Positions 1 through 11,084 of a stretch of DNA of 64,000 nt are shown piece after piece. Made by a program: the position numbers and the translations under genes. Each line of letters begins with the position of its first letter. The stretch's first letter is position 1. The notes beneath the pieces are model-generated. The model was not told the origin of the DNA, did not search any database, and worked only from the letters and a program-made list of their open reading frames with translations. Source of the stretch: Leguminivora glycinivorella (lineage: Eukaryota > Arthropoda > Insecta > Lepidoptera > Tortricidae); NCBI RefSeq assembly GCF_023078275.1, contig NC_062990.1, forward strand, positions 1,319,501-1,383,500. Direction: 5' to 3'.

Positions 1-52
1 AATATAAAGACGCTCACAGATGACCAGTACCTATACCTAAGCAGCGGTAGCT

Positions 53-186
53 GGGGGGTTACCATGACGTGCTAAAGCCGTTCAGTTTAAGGATGAGAGA
101 GAGGGACGGAGCTATGTAACTGCTATAGCTGTGTCCCTTTCTCTCAACCTAAACTGAACGTCTTTAGTACGTGATGGTAACCCCCC
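53..186. mobile_element. Foldback MITE, copy 1 (GGGGGGTTACCATGACG ends)
   Basis: The two ends are inverted repeats of about 50 bp beginning GGGGGGTTACCATGACG and enclosing a short loop, so the element is nearly a perfect hairpin. The same element occurs at 45035-45167. It has no coding capacity, so it is a non-autonomous DNA element. I could not define a target duplication, so the superfamily stays open. Confidence 0.85.
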
Positions 187-195
187 TGGACTCAA

Positions 196-396
196 ATGTT
201 AACGGAATGGTGGCCGCTTACAGATGTAGGAAGCGCTTGGCATCCGTTAGCTCGTTTTCGTTGGGTGGACGACATCCGCAAGGTTGCGGGTCACAACTGG
301 ATGAGACTAGCTCAGGACCGGGACACGTGGCGTACTAGAAGAGAGGCCTATGCTCAGCAGTGGGCGATAAGGGGCTGACATGATGATGATGATGAT
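196..396 (+). pseudogene. LINE 3' end, RTE-like ORF tail
   Basis: A 60-residue frame contains W-V-D-D-I-R-K-V-A-G and ends M-R-L-A-Q-D-R then Q-Q-W. This is the usual C-terminus of insect RTE-like LINE polyproteins. It is followed at once by a run of ATG/GATGAT repeats, the kind of simple-repeat tail such LINEs carry. Only the extreme 3' end is present (5' truncation), and it abuts the foldback MITE. Related tails lie at 4323-4530, 21661-22040 and 36880-36975. Confidence 0.75.
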
Positions 397-399
397 ACC

Positions 400-2440
400 T
401 AAGCAGGACGACATTGTCGACATTGGACGGACGGTTAAAAAGCGCCACTAACGGTCAAACTGTATTAGTGACATTCAGCAGCGACTGGTCCATACAAGCC
501 GATTCCCACCGGATTACCTAAAATTGATTACTATTAAAGTACCTACTGTTTACCTAAGGTAGGTTTTTTTGCTTTGGTGTTGCCTAGCAGAAATTTTCAC
601 CAGCCGCCACTGGTGGCATTAGACCTCACTGTAAGTAATTAAATCTTTATTGCGAACCATGGAATGTACAATAGGTGTTACAAGTATAAAAAGTTTCACA
701 TGGACCCCAGTGGGGTGTGGCAAAGTCCTTATAACTAGGGTTTACAATCTACGAATCATAGACAATTAGAATCATAGGCTGTCCAAGACGCTTCACCAGA
801 GGTTGGCCCAAGAAGCGATGCCGCGAGAGCAGACATGGAAGGGAACGATCTAACACCAGAGACTGCTGAAGACCGTAAGTGGAGAGGATTAAGTCGTTAA
901 GCAGACAAGGTTAGAAAAACGCTAAGTTGAAGAAGAGCATATCAGCCCCGTTTAACTAACTGACAAGCAGATATCTTCCGGAGAACTAGTAAACATAAAG
1001 ACCCTTTAAAAAGCTTGCCTTCTAAAGTCTACCACCGGAACTTAAGTTGTGTACTTAAGATCATATGAGGATAAACAGTGACGTGAACGACGTCTCACAC
1101 AAGTGGACGTCAGAAGTAGACCAATAGATTTGAATATTTTGAATCACAAAAGGAGAATAGTCAAGGAAAATTGCGTAATGTTTCTGGCTTTCCTTTTCCT
1201 CAGTCTATTGAAGGTATAGAGTATATGTAGAGTAGTATTATATCAACCTTTAGTTCAAATCTAAGGCGAACACAAGACTTAAAGGATTGCAATAGAGATT
1301 ACAAATGATGAAATGGTAGCAAAGACTTTTATCATTGAAATTAAGTAGCATTTTAAAAAGGTTCAATTGAGCACCATAACAATACATCAACTTTTAAACA
1401 GAACTTGTAGAACAGTATGAAAGTGTTGTTAACAACGTCATATTTTAACATATATGCTTATACAACATAGTTTGGTAAAAAATGCCACTGGATTCCACTT
1501 TTGGATACGTGACATTAAAAAATGAGGTTTCGATTTCAGAAGACTTTTTATTTCATTAAACACTTTTTAAACCAGGAGCCTATCCAATCCAACTGTTTAA
1601 TTCTGTCGTCCCAACTGTTTAAGCTTATTCCCCTGGAAACAAAGCAAACTATGCTGGCCGTTTAGAAAAAAAGTAAAACCTCTGACACTTGACAGGTGTT
1701 TAGGCGCAACCCGCATTCTCTTTTTAAAAATTATCATCAATGGCGTCATTCAACTCACGTACGGCCAGTTACATTGTACAAACTTTTAACACTTCTCGTA
1801 AAATGTCCCCTGGTTTTTACTGCTTAGGCCTTAGGTGTCAATTTCGATCGTCAGGAGCTTTGGTAACGGTATTAGTAAGTTTGTAAATAGGTATGCTCGG
1901 CCATTTTGGATTGATCTTAAAGAGTTTACATAAGCGTTAGATTGTCTATGCTACCGTTTGGTTTAAATAGGTCTGAATATGCTGGATAGTTGGCACGAGC
2001 TGATCGCTCGGACGTGGCTAGAATGTTGACAGATGACAGTTTTCAAAAACTAGATCAGTTACACGTACGCATGTTAAGATGGAACTGATAGAGGCAGATG
2101 TTTTGTAAATACAAACAGAACTGGCTGACGTAAGGAAAAAGTTGCATGATAAAGGTTACATCGTAGAAATTTTAACTTCATGACATGACAATATTCACAC
2201 GAACATACAGACGAATATCATAACTCTCTAAATGATAGATAGGAAAATTAGGATTCATCTTGTGATGGAACGAGTTGTTCCGTTGAAGAGCTACAGTCAC
2301 CAAAAGAACATTTTACACAAAAAAACCGAAATATCTGACGAGATCTTATTTGTAACGTCGCAAGAGCAGCCTTTGGAAAGTAATATGTTATTGCAGTGGG
2401 CTATTTCACCACTGACAATTGACTGTGCCTATTTGATGGT
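400..2440. other. Intergenic, nothing recognised
   Basis: AT-rich DNA without a long ORF, splice-flanked coding stretch or repeat that I could match elsewhere in the window. The frame beginning at 2232 runs into the repeat at 2445 and shows no recognisable domain. Confidence 0.5.
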
Positions 2441-2444
2441 TGGT

Positions 2445-2560
2445 AACATTGTTACTCAGCGACAATATTTCCTGAACTTGAACAGGCAATGAACGGCGAA
2501 ATGTCACTGTTGGGGGACAATATAGTCATTATTGTTAAATATGCCACAGGCAACAACACA
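2445..2560 (-). repeat. Dispersed repeat shared with 7615-7720
   Basis: About 110 bp, including the stretch around GAACAGGCAATGAACGGCG, is repeated in opposite orientation at 7615-7720 with scattered differences. Both copies would be pieces of one old interspersed element. The class is unknown. Confidence 0.6.
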
Positions 2561-2565
2561 GACAA

Positions 2566-3740
2566 GTAAAATTTTAACATCCCTGTGTTTCCTTAGGGGT
2601 TAAAAACAGTTGACAAAGAAATAAATATAAAATTTAGTCGCGGCAGGAATCCAGGCGACGTTTGAACAGCTTTGTTGACTCTCCGGCGACCTACGGCCAA
2701 CGAACCCGATAACGAAAGATTTCGTTCATTCAGTCATTCAATTTTAGACCGTTTTAAAAACGCAAGTTTTGAACTTTGTCGACCTAAGGAAGGAATTTGT
2801 AAATTAATAATTGTAGATTTGTTCGTGGCGAGAAATTCAGGTTTTTGCTATAGAACTGATGGAATATTTGGAATAGCTTTGTTAAGTTTGCTGGAAGATG
2901 AACCCGAAAAGGAATGGTTTCATTAATTCATTCATTCAAATTTAAATTTTGAACAGAACTTTGTAACGAACGACTATTCAGTAGTCACACTCAAAATCTT
3001 TTTTTTTTATTGGAGAAAGCATCAAGACAGCAATAGTTCTTAGGACTGAATACATTTTCTAAGATAAATAAAGCCTTACCGCTGATGTTAAAGTTAGAAT
3101 TAGAGCTGACCAAGCTGACTCACAAGCGCTTAAATTTCAATCTGTGACTATGACATTATGACAGTTACCTACAAACAGTCTGTGCTATATAACACTAAGT
3201 TCTCGCGCTTTGTACACATATTTGAAGTCTCCGGTGACACTTTGCTGGGACGTCACGCGTCAGTCTTCCGCGACCAGAGCCAGTGCAACCTGGCTAAAAC
3301 GTTAGAAAAAAGCTTGTTTCAGAATACATACATATTTGAAGCAGAAGGAGGATGCGCTATTCTATTATGGAAATAAATTGGAAAGGGAAAAAGCAAAAGG
3401 AAGTTACCATATACATTTCCGGAAAAAGCTGATAAGACCAATACTTGAAGTCGTCATACTTTAGTCATACATGTGTAAGTATAACGTCACTCGTTTAGGG
3501 AGTGCCGTTTGTACGTTTACATCTATATATCTCTGTTTGCGGACGAATTTGGAGCCTAACGGGATATTTAAGGAAGTACTTTTATGACAGTACAATTCTT
3601 TTAAGTTCCGTTTGAGGGTATTTTCAAAGAGGTTCTCAATTTTTTTTGTGGTGACAGGACAAATTACTGAACCGCGGAAGTACGAAACCGGCTCCTTATG
3701 TGATTTGACAATTTTTCACACCACTATTTATTACACAAAA
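2566..3740. other. Intergenic, nothing recognised
   Basis: Short frames at 2672-2926 and 3158-3376 have no domain and no splice context. About 25 bp at 3202-3228 (TTCTCGCGCTTTGTACACAT) recurs at 35771-35790 next to a hairpin element, so part of this stretch is repeat-derived. Confidence 0.45.
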
Positions 3741-3744
3741 AACT

Positions 3745-3802
3745 TAAAGAACAAAAGGCGGACTTAATGCCATAAGGCATTCTCTACCAGTCAACCTTTA
3801 AG
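3745..3802 (-). repeat. LINE 3'-end fragment, GGCGGACTTAATGCC family
   Basis: The motif GGCGGACTTAATGCC, a 3-4 bp spacer, AGGCATTCTCTACCAGTCAA recurs at 51847-51890, and a diverged form at 61327-61362. In the fuller copies it sits next to a TTTATT/ACTTTATTG stretch. I infer a LINE 3' UTR in minus orientation. Confidence 0.55.
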
Positions 3803-4280
3803 CAAAGTAGAGAGATTGAGATTCTTACAGAAGATAAATCTTTTAAATGGAAAACATGAAGATTGTTATTTTTGTTGAAATATGCTACTTTGAAAAGGAG
3901 AGAACTGTGGAAATCTTCCCTAACGGTAAATATAAAAATAAACATATCAATAATTCATATGTTTATAGATAAAAAAACGAACTGTATAAAGCTGAATAAA
4001 AAAACTATCAAAAAACTGAACTCGGTCAAAGAATCGAAAACTAAGTAGATTTCAAATGTATAATTCACGATTTCTGCTTTAAAAGTGTAATTTACGGTAT
4101 TATCATATAATACGGGTCAGATTCAACGGATGTCTTTTGACCCTAATGTATGCAAAGTTTAAATACGTACACGAATTGTATACCGATTTGAAGTTAACGG
4201 ACATTAAAAGGCAGGTATATTATATAAACCATATTGTAATGAAATAGATGTCGAAGGAAGTAAAGGGAGAGGATAAATGA

Positions 4281-4735
4281 ATGTCACGCCCTCGCCAGAC
4301 AAAGAATGAAGAACTTTGGAGCAGGTTACCTGGAACTAAAGGGCTAGTATTGTTGGGGAGACCTAGACTGGGAAGACGAGGTGACGGAAATCAAGAGCCA
4401 GGTGGTCGGACGGACGACATCAAAAAGACGGCAGGGCCGACCTGGCACAGAACCACCGCTTATAGAACAGAATGGAAATCCATGAAAGAGGCATATGTTC
4501 AGCAGTGGACGCAAATATGCTGAGAAGAAGAAGAAAAGACTTCAGAAAGCTACCCAAGATAATCATCCCTGAGGAGTATGTGTCTGTACATATGGAGATG
4601 GTCGAGAAGCTCCTGAAAAGCTGAATAATCTTAGGATCGTAGGGGATAATTGCATAAAAGATCCCGATGGGTCGAAGGGTATCCTTACGGATACCCTTCG
4701 ACCCATCGGCCCCAGCAGATTTAAGATAAGATAAA
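4281..4735 (-). repeat. Interspersed repeat interrupted by a LINE tail
   Basis: Bases 4282-4322 and 4557-4735 match the reverse complement of 17463-17622 (CACGCCCTCRCCAGACAAAG and GATGGTCGAGAAGCTCCTGA). In between lies an RTE-like LINE tail (about 4323-4530; residues D-D-I-K-K-T-A-G-P-T-W and A-Y-V-Q-Q-W) that the other copy lacks, so it is an insertion. A small palindrome around GGGTATCCTTACGGATACCC marks the 3' part. Confidence 0.65.
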
Positions 4736-5737
4736 GGGAGAGAAAAACCGAGGAAAAGGATGGAATGTGTGACAGATGATATGAAACGGAAACAAGTGAA
4801 TGATGTGATGACCGGTGATAGAGATATAGAAGAGGAAATGCTACGCCGACCCCAAGTGACTGGGATAAGGGCAGGCGAATGATGATTTAAAATGAAATAG
4901 ATATCATAGGCAATGCAGGCTAAACCCACAAAAAAATGACCAAACAATGTATAAATTCACACTCAAACGAGACGTAGCACGTAGCCAAACAGGACATCTT
5001 TTTTGGATGCAGTAGCAGTAATCTTAACTATACTCCTATTTTTAATTAGCCGGAATTATTGTAAACAAAAGTGTGGCCGGTGCTATAAAAAAATTGCACC
5101 ATTCGAGGTATTCAAATTGCCGATATTTTACAGGTTTAATAAAAATCTTTACATGTTCCACTACACAAATAATGACTCTTTTTAAACGAAAATAAATTGA
5201 AATACTAAACGTTTTGGTATATTTATTGAAATTAAAAGCCGTTTTTGTCGGGTAGTTTGTATATTGCACTGGTATTACTGTGGAAATGTACCTGGGCGAC
5301 CAAGTAGCGGGCCGCTAAACATTATTTTTTAGCAACTTTTGAGACTAGGTGGCAGTGATTTTAATTACTAATTAAAACCGTCTTCTTCAAATGCGATGGT
5401 GGTAATAAGGTGGTTATAAATTAAATTATTGGTTTTGTGAGTATCTGATATGACAGGACATCGTCTATTTTGGACCGATTTCTATATTGACTTGCATGGG
5501 ATCATAACATAATATAACAGTCATTGTGTTCGATCGCTTCACGATTTTTAAGTATGTAATAGAGTGATCGTTAATAACTGGTTAAAAGTAATTTGATTTT
5601 CTCTCGGCCCTTACTTTGAGAACCCCTGACTTGAGCTGCACGTGTTACTTTGACAGTGACAGCAGTTTGTTTACGTTTATTCCGTTCAATTCGTAATGGG
5701 ACTATAGTAGAACGAGCCAAAGAATGTCCGGATTTGT
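4736..5737. other. Intergenic, nothing recognised
   Basis: The minus-strand frame at 4420-4947 overlaps the repeat above and is probably chance. No motif or repeat was matched in the remainder. Confidence 0.45.
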
Positions 5738-5966
5738 AAAAATTAAGTTGTCAATTATAAATTGAAATATATATCATACAAGAAAGAAAAAACGGCAAGG
5801 CCCACTGTTGTGGCTGAACTGGCGGGCGTGTGGTCTGTCGGTAAAGACGTTAGCCGCGTAAGCTGAAGACCCGGGTTCGATTCCCGGCTCGGCCACCAGT
5901 GGGCCTTGCCGTTTTTTCTTTCGTGTATGATATCTATTTCAATTTATAATTGACAACTTAATTTTT
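5738..5966 (+). mobile_element. Palindromic element with tRNA-like core
   Basis: Two 70-nt inverted arms (5738-5807 and 5897-5966) differ at only a few positions. They enclose an 89-nt loop that contains a tRNA-like sequence. The right arm continues the tRNA-like part through CCACCAGTGGGCC and a T-run into a TATGATATCTATTTC body, and the left arm is that same body inverted. A related tRNA-like unit with a similar body, but without the inverted arm, is at 44080-44151. A second palindromic case is at 41530-41754. The reading is a SINE-like unit whose body was duplicated in inverse orientation. Confidence 0.7.
5821..5896 (+). ncRNA. tRNA-like sequence (SINE-type head)
   Basis: Internal Pol III promoter elements are visible: a box A-like TGGTCTGTCGGTAAAGACG and a box B GGTTCGATTCC inside a perfect T-arm (CCGGG/CCCGG stem, 7-nt loop). 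An anticodon-arm-like TTAGC...GCTGA stem lies between them. The acceptor stem does not close well, so this is not a functional tRNA gene. It shares GTTAGCC and GCTRAAGAC blocks with 44080-44151. Confidence 0.6.
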
Positions 5967-6105
5967 GTTCCCTAGATGTTAAGTTGTCAATATTTAGTTT
6001 TTTTGTTGTGTTGAAGTCTTTGTATTTTTTAAAGATGCTTCGGTATTTAGTAGTGTTAATTTTGCACTGTCATCTTCATCATCATACCTGTTTTTTCTCT
6101 CAAGT

Positions 6106-6279
6106 CTAAATATTTATAACTTGCACATACTCAATATTTTCATAACTCATCACTTTCGCTTCTTCCATCAGCTTAAAGAGCTTTAAAATATCTTGTTCCT
6201 CAAAAGCACCGCTGAGAACTTCATCAGAAGCATATATCAATGGAAGCAATGTATCACCGTTATTTAAAGAGATTACGGT
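6106..6279 (-). other. Short coding-like frame, unrecognised
   Basis: A 57-codon open frame on the minus strand reads like protein (acidic and hydrophobic alternation with G-D-T-L-L-P-L-I-Y-A near its start and E-E-Q-D-I-L-K-L-F-K in the middle) and ends in TAG. It has no start codon and no clear splice acceptor. It could be an exon relic or a transposon gene fragment. I do not recognise the family. Confidence 0.25.
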
Positions 6280-6757
6280 TCACCTATGCTCATTACTTTA
6301 TACGGTCCAGTTCATAAACATCTATACACACTAACACCTCAAATAAATGTATACACTACCTTATTCTCATTGTCATATATATGTGTATATATTTCTGACG
6401 TGTTGGCGTGTAAAGATGTTTATGAACTTGACAGTATTCTTTCTTTGCTTGTCAGCATCATTTACAATCTACCCATTTGCAATCTTACCGTATGGAGATA
6501 AAGCACATCGAAAGTCAGGTGTGTTATGACGTTTGGGTGCGCTCGCGCATCGGAGTGTTATATGATCGATTCCCACACTGGATTTATTATGCGCTGACGT
6601 CATCAAAACAATTGACTGTCGAATGTATGATTGCTGTCAAAATCTAAAACAATAGAGGTATTTCGACGTACAGAGGGTTTTTATTTTCCTATTTGTAATA
6701 AAATAATGTATTGGGTGAATACATAATTCAGACTTTAGACCAAACACATATAGGTAT

Positions 6758-7019
6758 AAATAAAATAAATAAATAAATATTATAGGACATTCTTCCACAG
6801 ATTGACTGAGCCCCACGGTAAGCTCAAGATGGCTTGTGTTGCCGGTACTCAGACAACGATATATATAATATACAAATATTTATATACATACATAGAAAAC
6901 ATCCATGACTCAGGAACAAATATCTGTGCTCATCACACAAATAAATACCCTTACCGGGATTCGAACCCGGGCCCGCGGCGTCAGGCAGGGTCACAACGCG
7001 CTAGGCCAGACCGGTCGTC
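6758..7019 (-). mobile_element. tRNA-derived SINE, variant copy
   Basis: On the minus strand the element starts GACGACCGGTCTGGCCTAG, carries a box B (GGTTCGAATCCC) and then CACACAAATAAAT/ATGAGCAC-type body sequence as in 40616, 42684 and 51545. Its 3' half differs from those copies (around TGAGCCCCACGGTAAGCTCA) and it ends in an AAATAAATAAAT tail, so it is a second subfamily. Confidence 0.75.
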
Positions 7020-7039
7020 AAAGTCGGAAGATATATTAG

Positions 7040-7285
7040 GTATAACTCCGTCTATAAAGATAAAACGGAGCCATCAAGAATGTATGGTCGTCTAGATGGC
7101 GTTCCACTTTTGGTTGATTCTCGGCTAGATGGCGCTAATATTAATATTTGACAATTTAAACACATACCAAATTAAGAACATGGGTCAAATTAATTGTCAA
7201 AACTGAGGTTTGAAAGTTTTAATCCTGTGTCAAGAGATGGCAGTCTATAGTGTGACTGTGACTACACGTTTAAGTTTGACAGTAA
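7040..7285 (+). repeat. AGATGGCG repeat family, copy 1
   Basis: It carries two AGATGGCG motifs, CACATA..AATTAAGAACATGGG and the block GAGATGGCAGTCTATAGTGTG. The same order of blocks is found at 17880-18120 (+), 20520-20640 (+) and, in reverse and interrupted, at 41043-41900. Class unknown; probably a non-autonomous DNA element. Confidence 0.65.
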
Positions 7286-7817
7286 TTCTCTTTACCGGGT
7301 GTTCGGTAATTAATGGACAACCTTTTAACTACCAAGAGGGCACCTTATACCGGTCCAGAAAATCGACATTAAGGTTTAGTAAAAGTCGCCTGGTTTTCGA
7401 GAATTTCACACTTTTTAAAATTTTAGGTAGTATTAAAATTACCCGATCCTCTTGTTGATATCTTGATACTGAGCAACGTTTACTATGGGATCAAATGGAT
7501 CAATCTACAAATGACGTTATACACAAAAAATATGTTTACGCAAAAACAAGTGTCAAAAGTACAGAAAAGAGTTCAACGACGTTGCCTTCTTTCTTTTCGT
7601 AATAAATTAAAAAGTAAAGCCAGTGGCCTGTTTCATCACAATGACAATTGTCGCCCAACAGTGACACTTCGCCGTCCATTGCCTGTTCAACAAGGGAATA
7701 TTGACGCTGAGTAATAATGTTCAGGGTTCGAAAATATCCGATATTTATAATAAATATCAAAATATCGATATAATATCTATCATATCGTATCGATATTTAT
7801 AATATCTTTGTGATCGG

Positions 7818-8351
7818 TTGGGTGGTGCGTCGTTTGCGTTGAGAAAACTGAGGCCTCTTATTTCGGCAGAAGCCTTAAAGCAGGTGTACTTTGCGCATTT
7901 CCATTCTATCATGGCATACGGCTCACTGCTCTGGGGCAATTCTACTGATGCAAAAAGAGTCCTTATAATGCAGAAACGCGCAATACGTACACTTGCCGGT
8001 GTAAAAGACAGGTACCCTTGTAGAGAGCTCTTCGGTTCTCAACGTATAATGACGCACTACTCACAATATCTGTTCGACGTACTGCTGTATGTTAGACATA
8101 ATATATCCCAATTTGCACGCATAGACTTTCCGGGCAAACAGCTTCGATCTACAGGCCGTCTGAGAACAGTCCCCCGTCGCATGGCACTTTCAAGAAAGAA
8201 CCCTCGAGTCATCGGCCCTACTTACTATGAGCACTTACCTGCCGATCTGAGAAATGAGCCATGTGACGAAGCATTTAAGCGCAAATTGAGAAACCTTTTG
8301 TTAGATAACCCCATGTACTCTGTAAATGAGTACATGGATTTGAATTTTTAA
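7818..8351 (+). pseudogene. LINE reverse transcriptase, C-terminal fragment
   Basis: The 177-residue frame matches the C-terminal part of Jockey/CR1-like insect LINE polyproteins. It has R-K-L-R-P-L then H-F-H-S-I-M-A-Y-G-S-L-L-W-G-N and Q-K-R-A-I-R-T-L-A-G, which follow the polymerase domain in these families, and it ends N-P-M-Y-S-V-N-E-Y-M. The polymerase active-site region is absent (5' truncated). A 3' UTR follows and ends in tandem TCTAA repeats at 8616-8637, used as the LINE tail. A related minus-strand tail is at 19828-19935. Confidence 0.8.
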
Positions 8352-8615
8352 TGACCGATGATATAATTATACCTATATTTCTCTGTTACATAATATTTTC
8401 TTGCTTCGTGATAATTTCATGATATTGTAACTTAATTTATTAATTTTATTTAGCTTGGCATGTGTATTTTCTTTCTGACGATCCTCATTTGGGAGACACA
8501 ATTATTTTTATTTGGAATTTATTATGTAATTTTTGACGATCATGATGAGAAGATAAACATAATTTTGACATGTAGCAAATTTATAGTGTAATTTTTATCA
8601 TGAAATAAAGAAATC

Positions 8616-8637
8616 TAATCTAATCTAATCTAATCTA
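8616..8637 (+). repeat. TCTAA pentamer tail of LINE
   Basis: About four copies of ATCTA/TCTAA immediately after the LINE 3' UTR. This is a simple-repeat tail of the type that replaces poly(A) in CR1/Jockey-like LINEs, and it marks the 3' insertion junction. Confidence 0.75.
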
Positions 8638-8869
8638 TTTATGATATATATCGGATATAATTATATCAACTTTGATATATGTATATCCATTTTGTATGGA
8701 AGACATATTATTATTTTGTTGTATTATTTATGAATACAACTTTAGATAAGGAAAATTCTACTAAAAACATAACATTTAGTAGAAAAACAGTAACACACAA
8801 AAAAAACAATATTTTTAACAACGTTACGTTTTTTAAAACCATTTTTGTATTGCAATATTTATACATACA

Positions 8870-9090
8870 TACAATCACGCCCGTATCCCATAAAGGGGTA
8901 GGCAGTACACATGCAACTACTAAAGCTTCAGTGCCACTCTTGGCAAATAAGGGGTTAAAGAAAGCGAAACTGTGACATTGCAGTGACAGGTTGCCAGCCT
9001 CTCGCCTACGCCACAATTTACCCCATATCCCATAGTCGACTTCTACGACACCCACCGGAAGAAAGGGGGTAGTAAAATTCTTAACCCGTC
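8870..9090 (-). repeat. Family V interspersed repeat, copy 1
   Basis: Blocks ATCACGCCCGTATCCCATAA, CACTCTTGGCAAATAAGGGG and CGACTTCTACGACACCCACC occur in this order. The same blocks recur at 11085-11318, 18605-18785, 20785-20860 and 45305-45505. It has no coding content and lies inside the composite hAT element. Confidence 0.75.
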
Positions 9091-9169
9091 ACCACACAGG
9101 CTAAACAAATGATAAATATCGGATATTTATATCCATTGATATATATCCTCGAACCCTGATAATGTTACT

Positions 9170-10025
9170 TATCAACCTAGAAATAGGCATAAATTGTCCG
9201 TGTCAAGTGACGATGTGGTGAAATAGGGCACAGGTGAATGTCACCTGTTCAATACCGGTGTTAAAAGGTGACAGGAAAAACTAAGTACGTACAAAGTCAT
9301 GCATGAGTCAATCCAGATAAGTGTTATCTATACAAACATGATACATACATTTTGGCGTCGCAGACAGAAAAGACAAGACAAGATACAAAGTAGGTATGCA
9401 TGTATAGTATATTTTTATATGTGTGTCATCATAATTCATTCTTGTACTTGTGATTAGTTTGAAACCCTAAATAACATTAAAAAAAATACATATGAGTAAA
9501 TATGCTACGTTTTTGTGCCAAAATCCCTTAAATTATTTTGAAAAAGATCTACTACGCTATATGATCTACACCATCGCGACCGCAGACTTCTAGACTTCTG
9601 GCCGAAAGGTGTGGTTTTTCGGCGGTTCCGGGGCAACCTGCCGAACCGTACACCGGGGTAAACGACGCAACGGAGCCACGCTGTTCCGTCATCGCCGAAA
9701 TCAATTGTTTAGTCATAAATTCATAATACTTTTATTCTTTGTAATATTTTTTTAATGTTCTTATTTACTGTTTTTTTTTATTTAATTTCATGACGCATTG
9801 GATTATCTGTAATGTCATTGAAATATGTTTTCAAATAAATAAATATGTCTTTCCCATCACGTAAACCATAGGGTATTCCGGACCTTTGGGAGGCGTGCGC
9901 GGAGCCGAAGCCAACACGTAGTCCCTTTTGACACTTTAATGGAATATAAAGGGTACATAATGAAATTTTAGGGGTATGCTCCGATTTTATGCCAAAATCC
10001 CTTACAACTCTCTCTCTCTCTCTCT
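9170..10025. other. Intergenic, low information
   Basis: A GC-richer island at about 9575-9700 carries no ORF. A CCAAAATCCCTTA motif appears at 9519 and again at 9992, which suggests repeat fragments. A CT dinucleotide run lies at 10009-10026. Confidence 0.4.
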
Positions 10026-10180
10026 TTCCCATCTGATTTTGGGGTCTGCTTTTCCAGTTCTTTCCTTCCGCTTCGCACGATTGGACGTGTCGTCTACTGA
10101 AACGTCGCAGATTCTAATGTCTTTTGCTATGGTATCTGCCCATCTCATCTTCGGTCTTCCTCGGACTTACAACATTTTGG
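10026..10180 (-). pseudogene. LINE ORF fragment, minus strand
   Basis: The reverse complement translates to R-G-R-P-K-M-R-W-A-D-T-I-A-K-D-I-R-I. This resembles the R-P-x-x-R-W-x-D-D-I region near the C-terminus of RTE-like LINE proteins. Only about 50 codons survive, next to a CT run. Confidence 0.5.
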
Positions 10181-10478
10181 AAAAGATAAATTTATTACTA
10201 TTTAAATTCTGCTCAAATTGCGAAATCAATTTTTAATCATAAAAAATGGGACGCATAAAAATTGCACTATCAAGAATTGCAAAAGTCTTAATAAGAAATT
10301 CCACGAATAAAATATTCCTGATTCAGTAATCTATTAGATTAGTGAGAAAAACCCTTATCTGGATAATCATTATCATTTAATATTTTATTGCTAGCAATAA
10401 TTAGGTCAGCCGTACGATACACCTTGTTTGAGCGATAATATTGAAAAACCGATTTTAATAAATCTTGAACTCATTTTT

Positions 10479-11016
10479 AGGGTTCCGTAGTCAACTAGGA
10501 ACCCTTATAGTTTCGCCATGTCTGTCTGTCCGTCCGTCCGTCCGCGGATAATCTCAGTAACCGTTAGCACTAGAAAGCTGAAATTTGGTACCAATATGTA
10601 CATCAATCACGCCAACAAAGTGCAAAAATAAAAAATGGAAAAAAATGTTTTATTAGGGTACCCCCCCTACATGTAAAGTGGGGGCTGATTTTTTTTTTCA
10701 TTCCAACGCCAACATGTGATATATTGTTGGGTAGGTATTTAAAAATGAATAAGGGTTTACTAAGATCGTTTTTTGATAATATTAATATTTTCGGAAATAA
10801 TCGCTCCTAAAGGAAAAAAAAAGTGCGTCCCCCCCCCCCTCTAACTTTTGAACCATATGTTTAAAAAATATGAAAAAAATCACAAAAGTAGAACTTTATA
10901 AATACTTTCTAGGAAAATTGTTTTGAACTTGATAGGTTCAGTAGTTTTTGAGAAAAATACGGAAAACTACGGAACCCTACCCTGAGCGTGGCCCGACACG
11001 CTCTTGGCCGGTTTTT
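10479..11016 (+). mobile_element. GTCCG-microsatellite element, copy 1
   Basis: It starts AGGGTTCCGTAGTCAACTAG, has a short GTCTGTCC/GTCCGTCC microsatellite at 10519-10543, and ends GCGTGGCCCGACACGCTCTT followed by GGCCGG and a T-run. The GTGGCCCGACAC sequence can form a small terminal hairpin. Near-identical copies are nested at 32257-33385. Copies sit between T-runs. Hairpin-plus-microsatellite structure is known from lepidopteran Helitron-like repeats, but I cannot confirm the class. Confidence 0.75.
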
Positions 11017-11084
11017 ATTCATAATCTTCAGCATTATTTATATTTTATATCACTATTAAAAACAATCTCCCCAATCATTTTTCC

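Larger units (their letters stand above)
7722..9158. mobile_element. Composite hAT-type element with 8-bp target duplication
   Basis: The ends are CAGGGTTCGA (7722-7731) and TCGAACCCTG (9149-9158), a 10-bp terminal inverted repeat extended by imperfect ATATCC/GGATAT sequence. The exact 8-bp direct repeat ATAATGTT flanks it (7714-7721 and 9159-9166). An 8-bp duplication with CAGGG ends is typical of hAT transposons. There is no transposase. Inside are a LINE fragment (7818-8637) and a family V repeat (8870-9090), so it is either a MITE that received insertions or one that moved with its cargo. Confidence 0.85.

Noticed and set aside
4420..4947. 175-codon minus-strand gene
   Set aside because: It crosses a repeat and an inserted LINE tail and shows no domain.
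5821..5896. Functional tRNA gene
   Set aside because: Acceptor stem does not close and the unit sits inside a mobile palindrome; SINE-type head is the better reading.
10009..10026. CT run as a promoter GAGA element
   Set aside because: It adjoins a LINE fragment and no gene starts nearby.
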